A stretch of 64,000 bases of DNA from Sulfitobacter sp. CW3 (lineage in GTDB: Bacteria > Pseudomonadota > Alphaproteobacteria > Rhodobacterales > Rhodobacteraceae), in assembly GCF_019392245.1 (NCBI RefSeq), contig NZ_JAHXRL010000003.1, forward strand, positions 62,001 through 126,000. The letters run 5' to 3'. The notes under the pieces were generated by a model. The model was given only the letters and a program-made list of their open reading frames with translations. It was not told where the DNA came from and searched no databases. Positions 1 through 9,281 of this stretch are shown one piece after another (position 1 is the first letter of the stretch; every line of letters begins with the position of its first letter). Made by a program: the position numbers and the translations under genes.

Positions 1-1084
1 GTCTGGCATGTCCTCGGCACTGTTCAAAGCGGCAGAAAGCTTTCTGGGGCATCGTCGTGGCGGTGTTGCGATGGCGGCTGTGGGGGCCTGTGCGGGCTTT
101 GGCGCGATCTGTGGCAGCTCGCTGGCAACAGCGGCGACCATGTCCAAGGTCGCCTTGCCAGAGCTGCGCCGCTATGGCTATTCGGGTGGTTTTTCCACCG
201 CCACGTTGGCAGCGGGCGGCACCTTGGGTATCCTGATCCCGCCATCGGTGATCTTGGTGATCTACGCGATCCTCACCGAACAAAACATCGCCAAGCTTTT
301 CCTCGCCGCGTTCATTCCCGGCATTCTGGCAGCACTTGGGTACATCGTCACGATTTCGATCTATGTGCGCCTGAACCCGAATTCTGCGGGCACGCGCCCC
401 GCGGTGCCCATGGCAGACCGGTTCAAGGCCTTGGCAAATACATGGCCGGTTCTGGTGATCTTTTTCGTTGTTGTGGGCGGTATCTATCTTGGGTGGTTCA
501 CCCCGACCGAAGGGTCCGCCATCGGTGCGGCTGGCACAGGACTAGCGGCGTTGCTGTCGGGCAGCCTGAACTGGTCGGTTCTGCGCGAGAGCTTGCTGGG
601 CACCGCGAAAACGACAGGCATGATCTTCTTTATCGTGCTGGGGGCGGGGTTCTATAACGGGTTTCTCGCGCTATCGGGCGTTCCGCAGTTCATGGCCGAC
701 TGGGTTGTCGGGCAGGGCTATAGCCCGTGGCTCGTGTTGACGATCATCTTGGTATTCTACCTGATCTTTGGTTGCCTGATGGACAGCTTGTCGATGATCC
801 TGCTGACGGTCCCGATCTTCTTTCCCGTCATCTCGGCGATGGATTTCGGGATGAGCACGGAACATCTTGCGATCTGGTTTGGTATCTTGGTGCTGATTGT
901 CGTCGAGGTGGGGCTGATTACGCCGCCGGTTGGGATGAACCTGTTCATCATCAACTCGATGGATCGCGAAACGCCCATGACCGAAACCTATAAGGCAGTC
1001 ATGTATTTTGTCGGGTCCGACATCGTTCGCGTGATTATTCTGGTGATGTTCCCCGCGATCACATTGTTCCTGCTACCCAGCTAG
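1..1084 (+). CDS. TRAP transporter large permease (DctM family), 5' end cut
   Basis: Membrane subunit of a tripartite (TRAP) secondary transporter that moves carboxylates with Na+ or H+ across the inner membrane. The reading frame is open from the first bases, so the N-terminal part lies outside the window; about 360 residues remain of the usual 430 or so. The visible part is almost wholly hydrophobic, with family-typical stretches such as GGTLGILIPPS and FLAAFIPGIL near residues 70-105, TPTEGSAIGA, and GLITPPVGMNLF near the C-terminus. It ends 81 bases before an aromatic acyl-CoA ligase on the same strand, so uptake of an aromatic acid such as benzoate is a reasonable inference. The family is certain; the substrate is not. 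Confidence 0.93.
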   Translation, partial: SGMSSALFKAAESFLGHRRGGVAMAAVGACAGFGAICGSSLATAATMSKVALPELRRYGYSGGFSTATLAAGGTLGILIPPSVILVIYAILTEQNIAKLFLAAFIPGILAALGYIVTISIYVRLNPNSAGTRPAVPMADRFKALANTWPVLVIFFVVVGGIYLGWFTPTEGSAIGAAGTGLAALLSGSLNWSVLRESLLGTAKTTGMIFFIVLGAGFYNGFLALSGVPQFMADWVVGQGYSPWLVLTIILVFYLIFGCLMDSLSMILLTVPIFFPVISAMDFGMSTEHLAIWFGILVLIVVEVGLITPPVGMNLFIINSMDRETPMTETYKAVMYFVGSDIVRVIILVMFPAITLFLLPS

Positions 1085-1165
1085 ATTTGGCCCTTTCCCC
1101 ACGCCCCGGCGCGTGGTGCTAACGTTTATCAGGTCCGCCTTGTCCGGCGCGGCCAAGGAGGATTC

Positions 1166-2980
1166 ATGACCAATAGTTCCAATTTGATACCGCATAAGGT
1201 CACCAGAACCGATCGGCCTGACGGGTCCATTTTGTTGGAGTCGGGTTATGATCTGGGGCCCGTTGCCCGCTGCACAGGCGACTGGTTGCATGAATGGGCA
1301 GCATCGGCCCCCGACAGGGTGTTTCTGGCAGAGCGGTCAGGCAGTGGTTGGCGCACCGTCAGCTATTCTCAGGCGCTGGACATGGTGCGCAGCATTGCGG
1401 GGCATTTGTTGTCGCGCGATTTGGGGCCGGAAAAACCCATTCTGATCATATCGGGCAACAGCATCGACCACGGATTGCTGTCGCTGGCGGCGCAATATGT
1501 CGGTGTGCCGACCGTCCCCGTGGCCGAGCAATATTCGCTGATCCCTGCCGCCCTGCCGCGTCTGGATTATGTGGCCAAGCTGGTAAAGCCCGGCATGGTC
1601 TATGCGTCGGATGCCACCCAATATGCAGGTGCCTTCGGGCTAGAGAGCCTGAGCGGGGCTGAAAAACTGTCGTCCTTGCCCGGTGCCACGGGGGCAACTG
1701 ATTTCAACAGCCTGCTGACCCCAAGCGATGCCGATGTCGCTGCGGCCTTTGCGCAGATCACGCCGGATACCTTGGCGAAAATCCTGATGACCTCGGGGTC
1801 TACCTCGGATCCCAAGGGGGTGCTGACAACGCAAAAGATGATGACCACGAACCAAGCGCAACTTGCGCAAGCCTTACCGTTTGTGACCGCCCGCCCCCCG
1901 CAACTGGTGGACTGGCTGCCGTGGAACCATGTCTTTGGCGGATCGCATAACTTTAACCTGATGCTGGCAAATGGCGGCAGTCTGTACATCGACGAAGGCA
2001 AACCTGCCGCGGGGATGTTTGATAAAACCCTTGCCAACCTGCGCGAGATTTCCGGCACAATCAGCTTTAACGTGCCGGTTGGATTTGCCCAGTTGGTCAC
2101 GGCGTTGAAGGCAGACAAGCAATTGCGCGAACGCTATTTTGCGCAGCTGGATATGATCTTTTACGCGGGTGCGTCGCTGCCGCAGGCAACCTGGGCTGAA
2201 CTTGAACGGCTTGCCATGGAAACGCGCGGCAAACTGCCGTTGATCAATTCATCATGGGGTCTGACGGAAACCGCGCCCGCCGCTTTGTTGCAGCATGAAC
2301 CGGCAAAAGGTGCGGGTATTGTGGGCGTGCCGTTGCCCGGCGTGAAGGTGAAATTGATCCCCGACGCCGACGGGCGCTGCGATGTGCGCGTGGCGGGGCC
2401 GACGATCACCACAGGCTATCATCACAACCCCGAAAAATCCGCTGATGCATTCGACGAAGAAGGGTTCTTTGTCACTGGCGACGCGATGCGTTTCGTCGAC
2501 CCGAACGACCCTACGCGGGGGCTGATGTTTGACGGGCGCATGTCCGAAGATTTCAAGCTGATGACCGGCACATGGGTGCGCGCGGCGCAGTTGCGGTTGG
2601 ATCTGCTGGCGGCTTTGGCCCCCTATGTGACAGATCTGGTGCTGACAGGTCAGGGCCGCGAGGAAGTGGGCATGTTGCTGGTGCCCAACCACGCCACGAT
2701 CAAGGCGCAGGGTTGGACGGTGTCGGATGATGCGGGCGCAATGATTTGCGCGCCCCTGATGGAAAAGATCGGCGCTGTGATGAAAGGCTTGGCCGCGAAA
2801 AACACAGGCAGCGCGTCGCGTGTGACCGGTGCTGTTATCCTGACCGATCCGCCCTCGATGGGCGACGGAGAGGTCACGGCCAAAGGCAACCTGAACTTTC
2901 CCAAAATGCTGATGCGCCGGGCGGCATTGGTGGGCCGGATTTACGACCCCGCAGACGCCGCACGTATATCGGCGAATTAG
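1166..2980 (+). CDS. feruloyl-CoA synthase-like aryl-CoA ligase
   Basis: ATP-dependent ligase of the acyl-adenylate-forming superfamily, 604 residues; it would activate an aromatic or hydroxycinnamic acid to its CoA thioester. The AMP-binding P-loop ILMTSGSTSDPKGV is at about residues 206-219. LPWNHVFGG (about 251-259), followed by a GGSLYIDEGKP stretch, is the signature I associate with feruloyl-CoA synthases rather than benzoate ligases. A strong ribosome site (AAGGAGG) precedes the ATG. It lies between a TRAP permease and a benzoate-CoA ligase, at the head of the box cluster. No hydratase/aldolase for a ferulate side chain is visible, so the true substrate may be another aryl acid funnelled to benzoyl-CoA. 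Confidence 0.85.
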   Translation: MTNSSNLIPHKVTRTDRPDGSILLESGYDLGPVARCTGDWLHEWAASAPDRVFLAERSGSGWRTVSYSQALDMVRSIAGHLLSRDLGPEKPILIISGNSIDHGLLSLAAQYVGVPTVPVAEQYSLIPAALPRLDYVAKLVKPGMVYASDATQYAGAFGLESLSGAEKLSSLPGATGATDFNSLLTPSDADVAAAFAQITPDTLAKILMTSGSTSDPKGVLTTQKMMTTNQAQLAQALPFVTARPPQLVDWLPWNHVFGGSHNFNLMLANGGSLYIDEGKPAAGMFDKTLANLREISGTISFNVPVGFAQLVTALKADKQLRERYFAQLDMIFYAGASLPQATWAELERLAMETRGKLPLINSSWGLTETAPAALLQHEPAKGAGIVGVPLPGVKVKLIPDADGRCDVRVAGPTITTGYHHNPEKSADAFDEEGFFVTGDAMRFVDPNDPTRGLMFDGRMSEDFKLMTGTWVRAAQLRLDLLAALAPYVTDLVLTGQGREEVGMLLVPNHATIKAQGWTVSDDAGAMICAPLMEKIGAVMKGLAAKNTGSASRVTGAVILTDPPSMGDGEVTAKGNLNFPKMLMRRAALVGRIYDPADAARISAN

Positions 2981-2994
2981 TGCAATAAATTGCC
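2979..2994. promoter_or_regulatory. candidate BoxR operator (TGCA repeat) before benzoate-CoA ligase
   Basis: AGTGCAATAAATTGCC starts in the TAG stop of the upstream ligase: TGCA, six bases, TGC. The same arrangement recurs before boxR (10887). BzdR/BoxR-type regulators are reported to bind repeated TGCA elements; assignment here is by similarity only. Confidence 0.4.
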
Positions 2995-3066
2995 GAATTA
3001 AGCGAGTTACCTTGCGACATCATTCTGTAGATGCACAATAAAGCATCGACGTTTGGGAGGACCGAG

Positions 3067-4611
3067 ATGACCGCTGCCAACACAATAGCTAATGCAGTCA
3101 CATATTTCGTAGATCGTCACACCGAGGAGGGCCGCCGCGACAAAGTCGCATATCGAGAAATTGACCGGGGCCGAACATTAACCTACGGCGATATGGCTGT
3201 GGGGGCCGGGCTAGTTGCGGGGGCGTTGGCGCGGGCCGACATTCGGGCCGAAGAACGCGCAGCGATACTGGTCTTGGACCAGATCGAATTTCCGCAAATC
3301 TTTTGGGGTGCGATGAAATGCGGTGTCATTCCCGTGCCCATCAACACGCTTTTGTCCGGGGCGGTCTATGATGCGATCTTGCGCGACTCGCGTGCTGCGA
3401 TCCTTTTCGTATCGGCCGAACTGTGGGATGTTGCCAAGGACGCCGTCGCGGGCAACCCCTATTTGCGCCATGTGGTTGTGATCGGCGATCCTGTCGATGG
3501 CACCACCGGTTTTGACGATTTTCTAACGGGCGTGCGGCCCCGCGACACCTTGCCGGTCAGCCCGGACGAGGTTGCGTTCTGGCTGTATTCATCGGGATCA
3601 ACGGGCCAGCCTAAGGGCGTGGCGCATGTGCATTCCGCCTTGCGGGCGACCTCTGACACTTACGGGAAACAGGTGCTTGAGATCGCCGAGGATGATGTCG
3701 TGTTTTCCGCGGCCAAGTTCTTTTTCGCCTATGGGTTGGGCAATGCCATGTCGTTTCCGCTGTCGGTCGGGGCAACCACCTTGCTGCTGGCAGGGCGGCC
3801 CACGCCTGATGGTGTCGTGGAATTACTGAACGCGGAAAAGCCGACGGTATTTTGCGGTGTGCCCACGCTTTATGCCGCGATGGTCGCGCATATGGACAGT
3901 GCGGGTGGCCTGACGGCACCGCCGCGCACCTGCATTTCGGCGGGCGAAGCCCTGCCCGAAGAGGTGGGACTGAGGTGGGAGAAACACGCGGGCACCAGCA
4001 TTCTTGACGGTGTCGGATCGACGGAGATGCTCCATATCTTTTTGAGCAACCGCAAGGATGATCTGGTCTATGGCACATCGGGTGTTGCGGTGCCCGGCTA
4101 TACGCTGCGTCTGGTGGATGAACTGGGCGAAGACGTGCTGCCCGGCGGCGTGGGTGAATTGTTGGTGAACGGGGCCTCGGCTGCGAATTCATATTGGAAT
4201 CAACGTGATAAATCCCGCAGCACCTTCGAAGGCGTCTGGACCCGGACGGGTGACAAATACGAGCTGGGCGATGACGGGCGGCTGACCTACTGCGGGCGCA
4301 CGGATGACATGTTTAAGGTGTCAGGCATCTGGCTGTCCCCCTTTGAGGTCGAGGGCGCGCTGGTCAGCCATCCGCGGGTCCTTGAGGCCGCCGTGGTCGC
4401 TGCCGAGGACGCGGACGGGTTGGAGAAACCCAAAGCCTTTGTCGTGTTGAAAGAGGGCGGTGCCGACGATGCCCTGCTGGCCGAGCTGAAAAGCCACGTC
4501 AAAGAAAAGATTGGCAAATGGAAATATCCCCGCTGGATCGAGGTGGTCGAAGAACTGCCCAAAACGGCGACGGGAAAAATACAACGGTTCAAATTACGAG
4601 AGGAAAAGTGA
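3067..4611 (+). CDS. benzoate-CoA ligase
   Basis: Converts benzoate, CoA and ATP to benzoyl-CoA, the entry step of the box pathway. It has 514 residues with the AMP-binding motif LYSSGSTGQPKGV at about 173-185, the family-typical FFAYGLGNAMSFPLSVGATT just after, and the C-terminal lysine motif TATGKIQRFKLRE. An upstream in-frame ATG exists at 3031, but GGGAGG six bases before the ATG at 3067 decides the start. The stop overlaps the next start as ATGA, implying coupled translation with the hydrolase. The gene follows a candidate BoxR site. Strong match to the benzoate/2-aminobenzoate ligase group. Confidence 0.93.
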   Translation: MTAANTIANAVTYFVDRHTEEGRRDKVAYREIDRGRTLTYGDMAVGAGLVAGALARADIRAEERAAILVLDQIEFPQIFWGAMKCGVIPVPINTLLSGAVYDAILRDSRAAILFVSAELWDVAKDAVAGNPYLRHVVVIGDPVDGTTGFDDFLTGVRPRDTLPVSPDEVAFWLYSSGSTGQPKGVAHVHSALRATSDTYGKQVLEIAEDDVVFSAAKFFFAYGLGNAMSFPLSVGATTLLLAGRPTPDGVVELLNAEKPTVFCGVPTLYAAMVAHMDSAGGLTAPPRTCISAGEALPEEVGLRWEKHAGTSILDGVGSTEMLHIFLSNRKDDLVYGTSGVAVPGYTLRLVDELGEDVLPGGVGELLVNGASAANSYWNQRDKSRSTFEGVWTRTGDKYELGDDGRLTYCGRTDDMFKVSGIWLSPFEVEGALVSHPRVLEAAVVAAEDADGLEKPKAFVVLKEGGADDALLAELKSHVKEKIGKWKYPRWIEVVEELPKTATGKIQRFKLREEK

Positions 4612-5435
4612 TGAGTGTGACATGGTCGAACGAGGCGGGCCAACGCCTGACCGCTGGCGGTAAATCACTGGAATATGCCGCATGGGGGCCCAAGCCCGCC
4701 GATGCCCCGACGCTGGTGCTGTTGCACGAAGGGTTGGGCTGTATCGAGCTATGGCGTGATTTTCCGCAGGCGTTGGTCGATGCCACGGGTTTTGGCGTGC
4801 TGGCCTATTCACGGGCGGGCTATGGTGGGTCTGATCCCGTCGATCTGCCGCGCCCGCTGGATTACATGACCCTCGAGGCCGAGCAATCCCTTGGGGATGT
4901 GCTGGACGCTGCGGGGATCGAACACGCGATTTTGCTGGGCCATTCCGATGGTGCCACGATTGCCACGATCTATGCCGGGTCGGTGTCAGACATGCGCATC
5001 CGGTCGCTGATCCTGATGGCCCCGCATTTCTTTACCGAACCGGGCGGGCTGGCGGCGATCAGATCGGCTGGCGACGCCTATAACAACGGTGGGCTTAAGG
5101 ACAAGCTGGCCAAGTATCATGCCAATGTCGATGTCGCCTTTCACGGGTGGCACGATGCCTGGACCGATCCGAAATTCGAGGCATGGAATGTCGGCGACAG
5201 CATCGATCATCTGCGCATTCCGGTTCTGGCCATTCAGGGGCGCGATGACCCCTACGGGACGCTGGCCCAGATCGAAGAGATCGAAACGCGGATTTATTCA
5301 CCCGTTGAAACTGCGATTTTGGACAAGTGCGGACATGCGCCGCATCTGGATCAGCCCCATGCCACATTGGAAGCAATCCGTGAATTCTGCGCCCGTCTGG
5401 ACCGGATCGAGCGTGAAATCGTTCAGATGGCCTAG
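4611..5435 (+). CDS. alpha/beta hydrolase in the box operon
   Basis: A 274-residue alpha/beta-fold hydrolase. Ser112 sits in the nucleophile elbow GHSDG; an acid is likely in GRDDPYG and the catalytic His in CGHAPHLDQP. It starts inside the stop codon of benzoate-CoA ligase. Its role is not settled by sequence: it might hydrolyse an aromatic ester precursor, a CoA ester, or a lactone formed from the ring-cleavage product. The oxyanion region LLHEGLGC is like that of other pathway hydrolases. No signal peptide, so cytoplasmic. Confidence 0.85.
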   Translation: MSVTWSNEAGQRLTAGGKSLEYAAWGPKPADAPTLVLLHEGLGCIELWRDFPQALVDATGFGVLAYSRAGYGGSDPVDLPRPLDYMTLEAEQSLGDVLDAAGIEHAILLGHSDGATIATIYAGSVSDMRIRSLILMAPHFFTEPGGLAAIRSAGDAYNNGGLKDKLAKYHANVDVAFHGWHDAWTDPKFEAWNVGDSIDHLRIPVLAIQGRDDPYGTLAQIEEIETRIYSPVETAILDKCGHAPHLDQPHATLEAIREFCARLDRIEREIVQMA

Positions 5436-5436
5436 G

Positions 5437-5880
5437 GTGCGCGCTGTGGTCCCACCGCATGCACATGTGCCGGGCCTGAACGCACGTCACCCCGAGGATT
5501 GGTTTGATCACATCAAGGCAAGTGTCACCGGGGAAACGCCGCTTGCGCTGCTGGGCCAGACCGAGGCGTGGCAGATTGGATTGACCTATTTTCATGACGG
5601 ATATTTCTGGGAATGCCACGAGGTTCTTGAGGCGGTTTGGATGCGTGCGCCTGATCCGTCACCGGAACGGGCATTGATCCAATCCATGATCCAACTGGCC
5701 AATGCGCGGCTGAAGCTGCGGATGGATAAACCGAACGCGGCCCGCAGGCTGTGCGCTATGGTGGACGATCTTTTGCGGCAATGCGGGGCAGCTGAAACGA
5801 TTCTGGACGTGAAGCTGCGCGATATTGACGCGTGGGTGAATGACACCCGAGACATGATAAATCTGCGATATGATGCATAA
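5437..5880 (+). CDS. DUF309 domain protein
   Basis: About 147 residues if the GTG at 5437, directly after the hydrolase stop, is the start; a second GTG at 5446 is equally possible and no clear ribosome site separates them. The core FHDGYFWECHEVLEAVW is the DUF309 signature with its conserved His-Glu pairs, a family of small helical proteins with no established function. Its place between the hydrolase and boxC suggests cotranscription with the benzoate genes, but DUF309 genes occur in many contexts, so a pathway role is only an inference. Confidence 0.75.
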   Translation: MRAVVPPHAHVPGLNARHPEDWFDHIKASVTGETPLALLGQTEAWQIGLTYFHDGYFWECHEVLEAVWMRAPDPSPERALIQSMIQLANARLKLRMDKPNAARRLCAMVDDLLRQCGAAETILDVKLRDIDAWVNDTRDMINLRYDA

Positions 5881-5912
5881 AGTGCGCATATCGTGAGGGT
5901 AAAACCAGAAAT

Positions 5913-5934
5913 ATATGGCAGTATTATGCCATAT
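5913..5934. promoter_or_regulatory. inverted repeat upstream of boxC
   Basis: Perfect dyad ATATGGCA-GTATTA-TGCCATAT, 72 bases before the boxC start in the 125-base gap after the DUF309 gene. Likely a regulator site or promoter element for boxCBA. The gap also holds a TGCA-TAAAG-TGCGCA stretch at 5874-5888, resembling the other TGCA repeats of the cluster. Confidence 0.45.
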
Positions 5935-6005
5935 TACGCATCTATCTATCAAACGGCCGGGGCTATGATGCAACATCAGACCGGGCCTGCAAGGGGGGAC
6001 AACCT

Positions 6006-7664
6006 GTGACCAAGATTATCGATTTTCAAACTGATCCGTCCAAATACCGTCATTGGAAGATCGAATATGACGGTCCCATTGCGAACCTTTATATGGATGT
6101 GGATGAAAAAGGCGGGCTGTTCGAAGGCTACGAGCTGAAGCTGAACTCCTATGATCTGGGCGTTGATATCGAATTGGCCGATATTGTGCAGCGGATGCGG
6201 TTCGAACATCCGGAGGTCAAAGTCGTGGTGATGCAATCGGCCAAGGACAAGGTATTTTGCGCAGGTGCCAATATTCGCATGCTGGGCGGGGCTGCGCATA
6301 GCCACAAGGTCAATTTCTGTAAGTTCACCAACGAGACGCGCAATACCTACGAGGCGGCGCTGGCGGACAGTGGCCAGAATTATATTTGCGCTGTCAAAGG
6401 GGCCTGCGCGGGCGGTGGCTATGAGTTGGCGCTGGCGTGCAATCACATCATGCTGACCGACGACAGTTCGTCATCTGTGTCCCTACCCGAAGTGCCCTTG
6501 CTGGCGGTTTTGCCGGGTACGGGTGGTCTGACCCGCGTCACCGATAAACGTATGGTACGCCGTGACCGCGCCGATGTTTTCTGCTCGATCGAAGAAGGGG
6601 TGAAGGGCAAGCGCGCCAAGGAATGGCGTTTGGTCGACGAGGTGATCCCGAATTCAAAGTTTGACGAAACAGTTGTCGCGCGTGCCCGCGAGATGGCCGC
6701 CAGTTCGGACAAAGCAGATGTGGCGCAGGGGGTCGATCTGACGCCCCTTACGCGGACATTCGCGGCGGATGGCGTCACATATTCCACCGTCGAAGTGGTG
6801 CTGGACCGCGCTGCAAAACGCGCGACGGTAACGATCAAAGGGCCGGATGCTGAGGCCCCGGTCGATATGGCTGCGCTGACGGCCCAAGGCGCAGACGCAT
6901 GGATTTTGCGCTGCGCGCGTGAATTGGATGATGCCATCCTGCACCTGCGCAACAACGAAAAGGAATTGGGCCTGATTGAATTCCAGACCCAAGGCGACCC
7001 GGAATTTGTCATCGCCCACGAGGCGCTTTTGCTGGCCAATAAGGACCACTGGCTGGCCAATGAAATCCTGCAATATTGGAAACGTGTGCTGAAACGGGTC
7101 GATATGACCTCGCGTAGTTTGGTCGCGATTGTTGAGCATGGCTCGTGTTTTGCCGGTCCCTTGGCTGAACTGCTGTGGGCGGTGGATCGCAGCTATATGA
7201 TGCTTGAGGAATTTGACGGCGACAACCGGCCCCTTGCGACGGTGACCCTGAGCGATGGCAACTTTGGCACCTATAAAATGGGCAATGACCTGACCCGGCT
7301 TGAAACGCGTTTCCTGGGCACGCCCGAAGATGTCGCGACGCTTGAGGGGCTGAAAGGTCAGCCGCTAGAGGCTGATGCCGCCGATGAGGCGGGGCTGGTC
7401 ACTTATGTTTACGACGACATCGATTGGGAGGATGAGGTGCGCCTGTTTATGGAGGAGCGCGCCAGCTTTAGCCCCGATGCAATGACGGGGATGGAGGCGA
7501 ACCTGCGCTTTGCCGGCCCCGAAACCATGGAAACCCGCATTTTCGGCCGTCTGACTGCATGGCAAAACTGGATTTTCCAGCGGCCCAACGCAGTAGGCCC
7601 AGACGGCGCGCTGCAACGTTATGGCACAGGCGTGCGCGGTGAATACAACATGGAACGTGTGTAA
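6006..7664 (+). CDS. boxC: 2,3-epoxybenzoyl-CoA dihydrolase (benzoyl-CoA-dihydrodiol lyase), BoxC
   Basis: Opens the ring of 2,3-epoxybenzoyl-CoA by hydrolysis, giving 3,4-dehydroadipyl-CoA semialdehyde and formate. It has 552 residues with two crotonase-like regions. The first holds CAGANIRMLGG at about 85-95 and the oxyanion-hole stretch KGACAGGGYELALAC near 130-145; a second, more divergent half follows residue 260. The length fits BoxC and is about twice a normal crotonase. Start is GTG at 6006, with AAGGGGGG seven bases upstream. It is followed by two AT-rich hairpins and then boxB. Confidence 0.95.
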   Translation: MTKIIDFQTDPSKYRHWKIEYDGPIANLYMDVDEKGGLFEGYELKLNSYDLGVDIELADIVQRMRFEHPEVKVVVMQSAKDKVFCAGANIRMLGGAAHSHKVNFCKFTNETRNTYEAALADSGQNYICAVKGACAGGGYELALACNHIMLTDDSSSSVSLPEVPLLAVLPGTGGLTRVTDKRMVRRDRADVFCSIEEGVKGKRAKEWRLVDEVIPNSKFDETVVARAREMAASSDKADVAQGVDLTPLTRTFAADGVTYSTVEVVLDRAAKRATVTIKGPDAEAPVDMAALTAQGADAWILRCARELDDAILHLRNNEKELGLIEFQTQGDPEFVIAHEALLLANKDHWLANEILQYWKRVLKRVDMTSRSLVAIVEHGSCFAGPLAELLWAVDRSYMMLEEFDGDNRPLATVTLSDGNFGTYKMGNDLTRLETRFLGTPEDVATLEGLKGQPLEADAADEAGLVTYVYDDIDWEDEVRLFMEERASFSPDAMTGMEANLRFAGPETMETRIFGRLTAWQNWIFQRPNAVGPDGALQRYGTGVRGEYNMERV

Positions 7665-7671
7665 CGGGCGT

Positions 7672-7714
7672 GGATTTTTTCAAAAAATCCGACCCAAAAT
7701 CTTTGAAAGATTTT
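7672..7714 (+). repeat. two tandem perfect hairpins between boxC and boxB
   Basis: Hairpin 1 (7672-7690) is GGATTTTTT-C-AAAAAATCC. Hairpin 2 (7696-7714) is AAAATCTTT-G-AAAGATTTT. Each has nine-base arms around one base, and GACCC lies between them with GACCCC after the second. They fill the gap before the boxB ribosome site. Neither is a classical terminator (weak stem, boxB follows at once), so an mRNA processing or stability role, or a small palindromic repeat, is likely. Confidence 0.7.
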
Positions 7715-7735
7715 GACCCCACGAGGAGGAAAACA

Positions 7736-9187
7736 ATGATCGACCTAATCAACGTAAGCTACGACACCCAGATCCCCAATAACGTGAACCTGAGCCAAGA
7801 CAAAAAGGTGCTGAAGGCGCTGGAAAAGTGGCATCCGGGCTACATCAACTGGTGGAATGATCTAATCCCGCAGAACTTTCAGGAATCGATGGTGTATCTG
7901 CGCACGGCCGTGTCGGTTGATCCAAAAGGCTGGGCAAAATTCGATTACGTGAAGATGCCGGAATACCGTTGGGGTGTTTTGCTAGCCCCCGCCGTGGAAG
8001 ATCGCAAAATTCCGATGGGTGAGCATTACGGCGAACCCGCGTGGCAAGAAGTGCCCGGCGAATACCGCAACATGCTGAAACGTCTGATTGTGATCCAAGG
8101 TGATACAGAGCCGGGATCGGTCGAACAGCAGCGTTTCCTTGGGCTGACCGCGCCGTCGCTTTATGACATGCGCAACCTGTTTCAGGTAAACGTCGAAGAG
8201 GGGCGGCACCTTTGGGCGATGGTCTATTTGCTGCAAAAATACTTTGGCCGTGATGGCCGCGAAGAAGCGGATGATTTGCTGGTGCGGTCCTCGGGGTCGG
8301 ATGACAGCCCGCGCATGCTGGGTGCGTTTAACGAGGAAACGCCAGATTGGTTGTCGTTTTTCATGTTCACCTATTTCACCGACCGTGACGGCAAGATGCA
8401 GTTGGAAAGTCTGGCGCAGTCCGGTTTTGACCCGCTGTCGCGCACCTGTCGCTTTATGCTGACCGAAGAAGCGCACCATATGTTTGTCGGTGAAACCGGC
8501 GTGGGCCGCACCATTCAAGCCACGCTTGAGGCGATGAACAAGGCGGGTATCACCGACCCCTATGACATCAACAAGATCCGCGATCTTGGCGTGATCGACC
8601 TGCCCACAATCCAGAAAAAGCTGAACCTGCACTATACCTTGTCGCTGGATCTGTTCGGCCAAGAGGTGTCGACCAACGCGGCCAATGCGTTCAACTACGG
8701 CATCAAGGGCCGGTATATGGAGCAGCGGATTGACGACGATCACAAGCTGCAAAACGATACCTATGCGGTGACGTCGGTCAAAGATGGCAAGATCATCACC
8801 GAAGACGTGCCCGCCCTGACCGCGATCAACATGCGTCTGCGCGATGATTATGTGCGTGACGCTGCGGGCGGTGTTGGCCGCTGGAACAAGCAGATTGCCA
8901 AGTCCGGCGTTGATTTCGAATTCAAGATGCCGCACGAAGGGTTCCACCGTCAGATTGGTGTGTTTAGCGCCGTGGCTGTTGACCCAGACGGCAACATCAT
9001 TTCATCGGATGAATGGCATAAACGCAAAGACGAATGGCTGCCGACCAAGGCCGATGGTGACTTTATCCAATCGTTGATGGTGCCGTGCTATGAGCCCGGT
9101 AAATACGCCAGTTGGATTGCCGCACCAAAGGTTGGCATCGATAACAAGCCGGGCGACTTTGAATATGTAAAGTTGCACATGGCCTAA
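7736..9187 (+). CDS. boxB: benzoyl-CoA 2,3-epoxidase oxygenase subunit BoxB
   Basis: Di-iron oxygenase component that uses O2 and electrons from BoxA to epoxidise benzoyl-CoA. It has 483 residues, close to known BoxB. Likely di-iron ligands lie in NVEEGRHLW (Glu154/155, His158) and LTEEAHHMF (Glu244/245, His247/248), the two ExxH-type elements of the four-helix core. An upstream GTG frame exists, but GAGGAGGA six bases before the ATG at 7736 fixes the start. It is flanked by boxC and boxA on the same strand. Confidence 0.96.
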   Translation: MIDLINVSYDTQIPNNVNLSQDKKVLKALEKWHPGYINWWNDLIPQNFQESMVYLRTAVSVDPKGWAKFDYVKMPEYRWGVLLAPAVEDRKIPMGEHYGEPAWQEVPGEYRNMLKRLIVIQGDTEPGSVEQQRFLGLTAPSLYDMRNLFQVNVEEGRHLWAMVYLLQKYFGRDGREEADDLLVRSSGSDDSPRMLGAFNEETPDWLSFFMFTYFTDRDGKMQLESLAQSGFDPLSRTCRFMLTEEAHHMFVGETGVGRTIQATLEAMNKAGITDPYDINKIRDLGVIDLPTIQKKLNLHYTLSLDLFGQEVSTNAANAFNYGIKGRYMEQRIDDDHKLQNDTYAVTSVKDGKIITEDVPALTAINMRLRDDYVRDAAGGVGRWNKQIAKSGVDFEFKMPHEGFHRQIGVFSAVAVDPDGNIISSDEWHKRKDEWLPTKADGDFIQSLMVPCYEPGKYASWIAAPKVGIDNKPGDFEYVKLHMA

Positions 9188-9194
9188 GGCGCGC

Positions 9195-9216
9195 GGTGGG
9201 TTACACCCACCCTACG
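9195..9216. repeat. GGTGGGT palindromic repeat, copy 1
   Basis: GGTGGGT-TAC-ACCCACC followed by CTACG, eight bases after the boxB stop. An almost identical copy (TTC instead of TAC) is at 39469-39490 after chorismate mutase. It folds as a 7-bp hairpin and may protect or end the boxB transcript. A second GGTGGGTGGG stretch follows near 9229. Confidence 0.7.
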
Positions 9217-9281
9217 CAGATAACACAGGTGGGTGGGCTTTGGTCCGCCCATCCGCACATAAAGCCGCAGGAGCATTCGCC

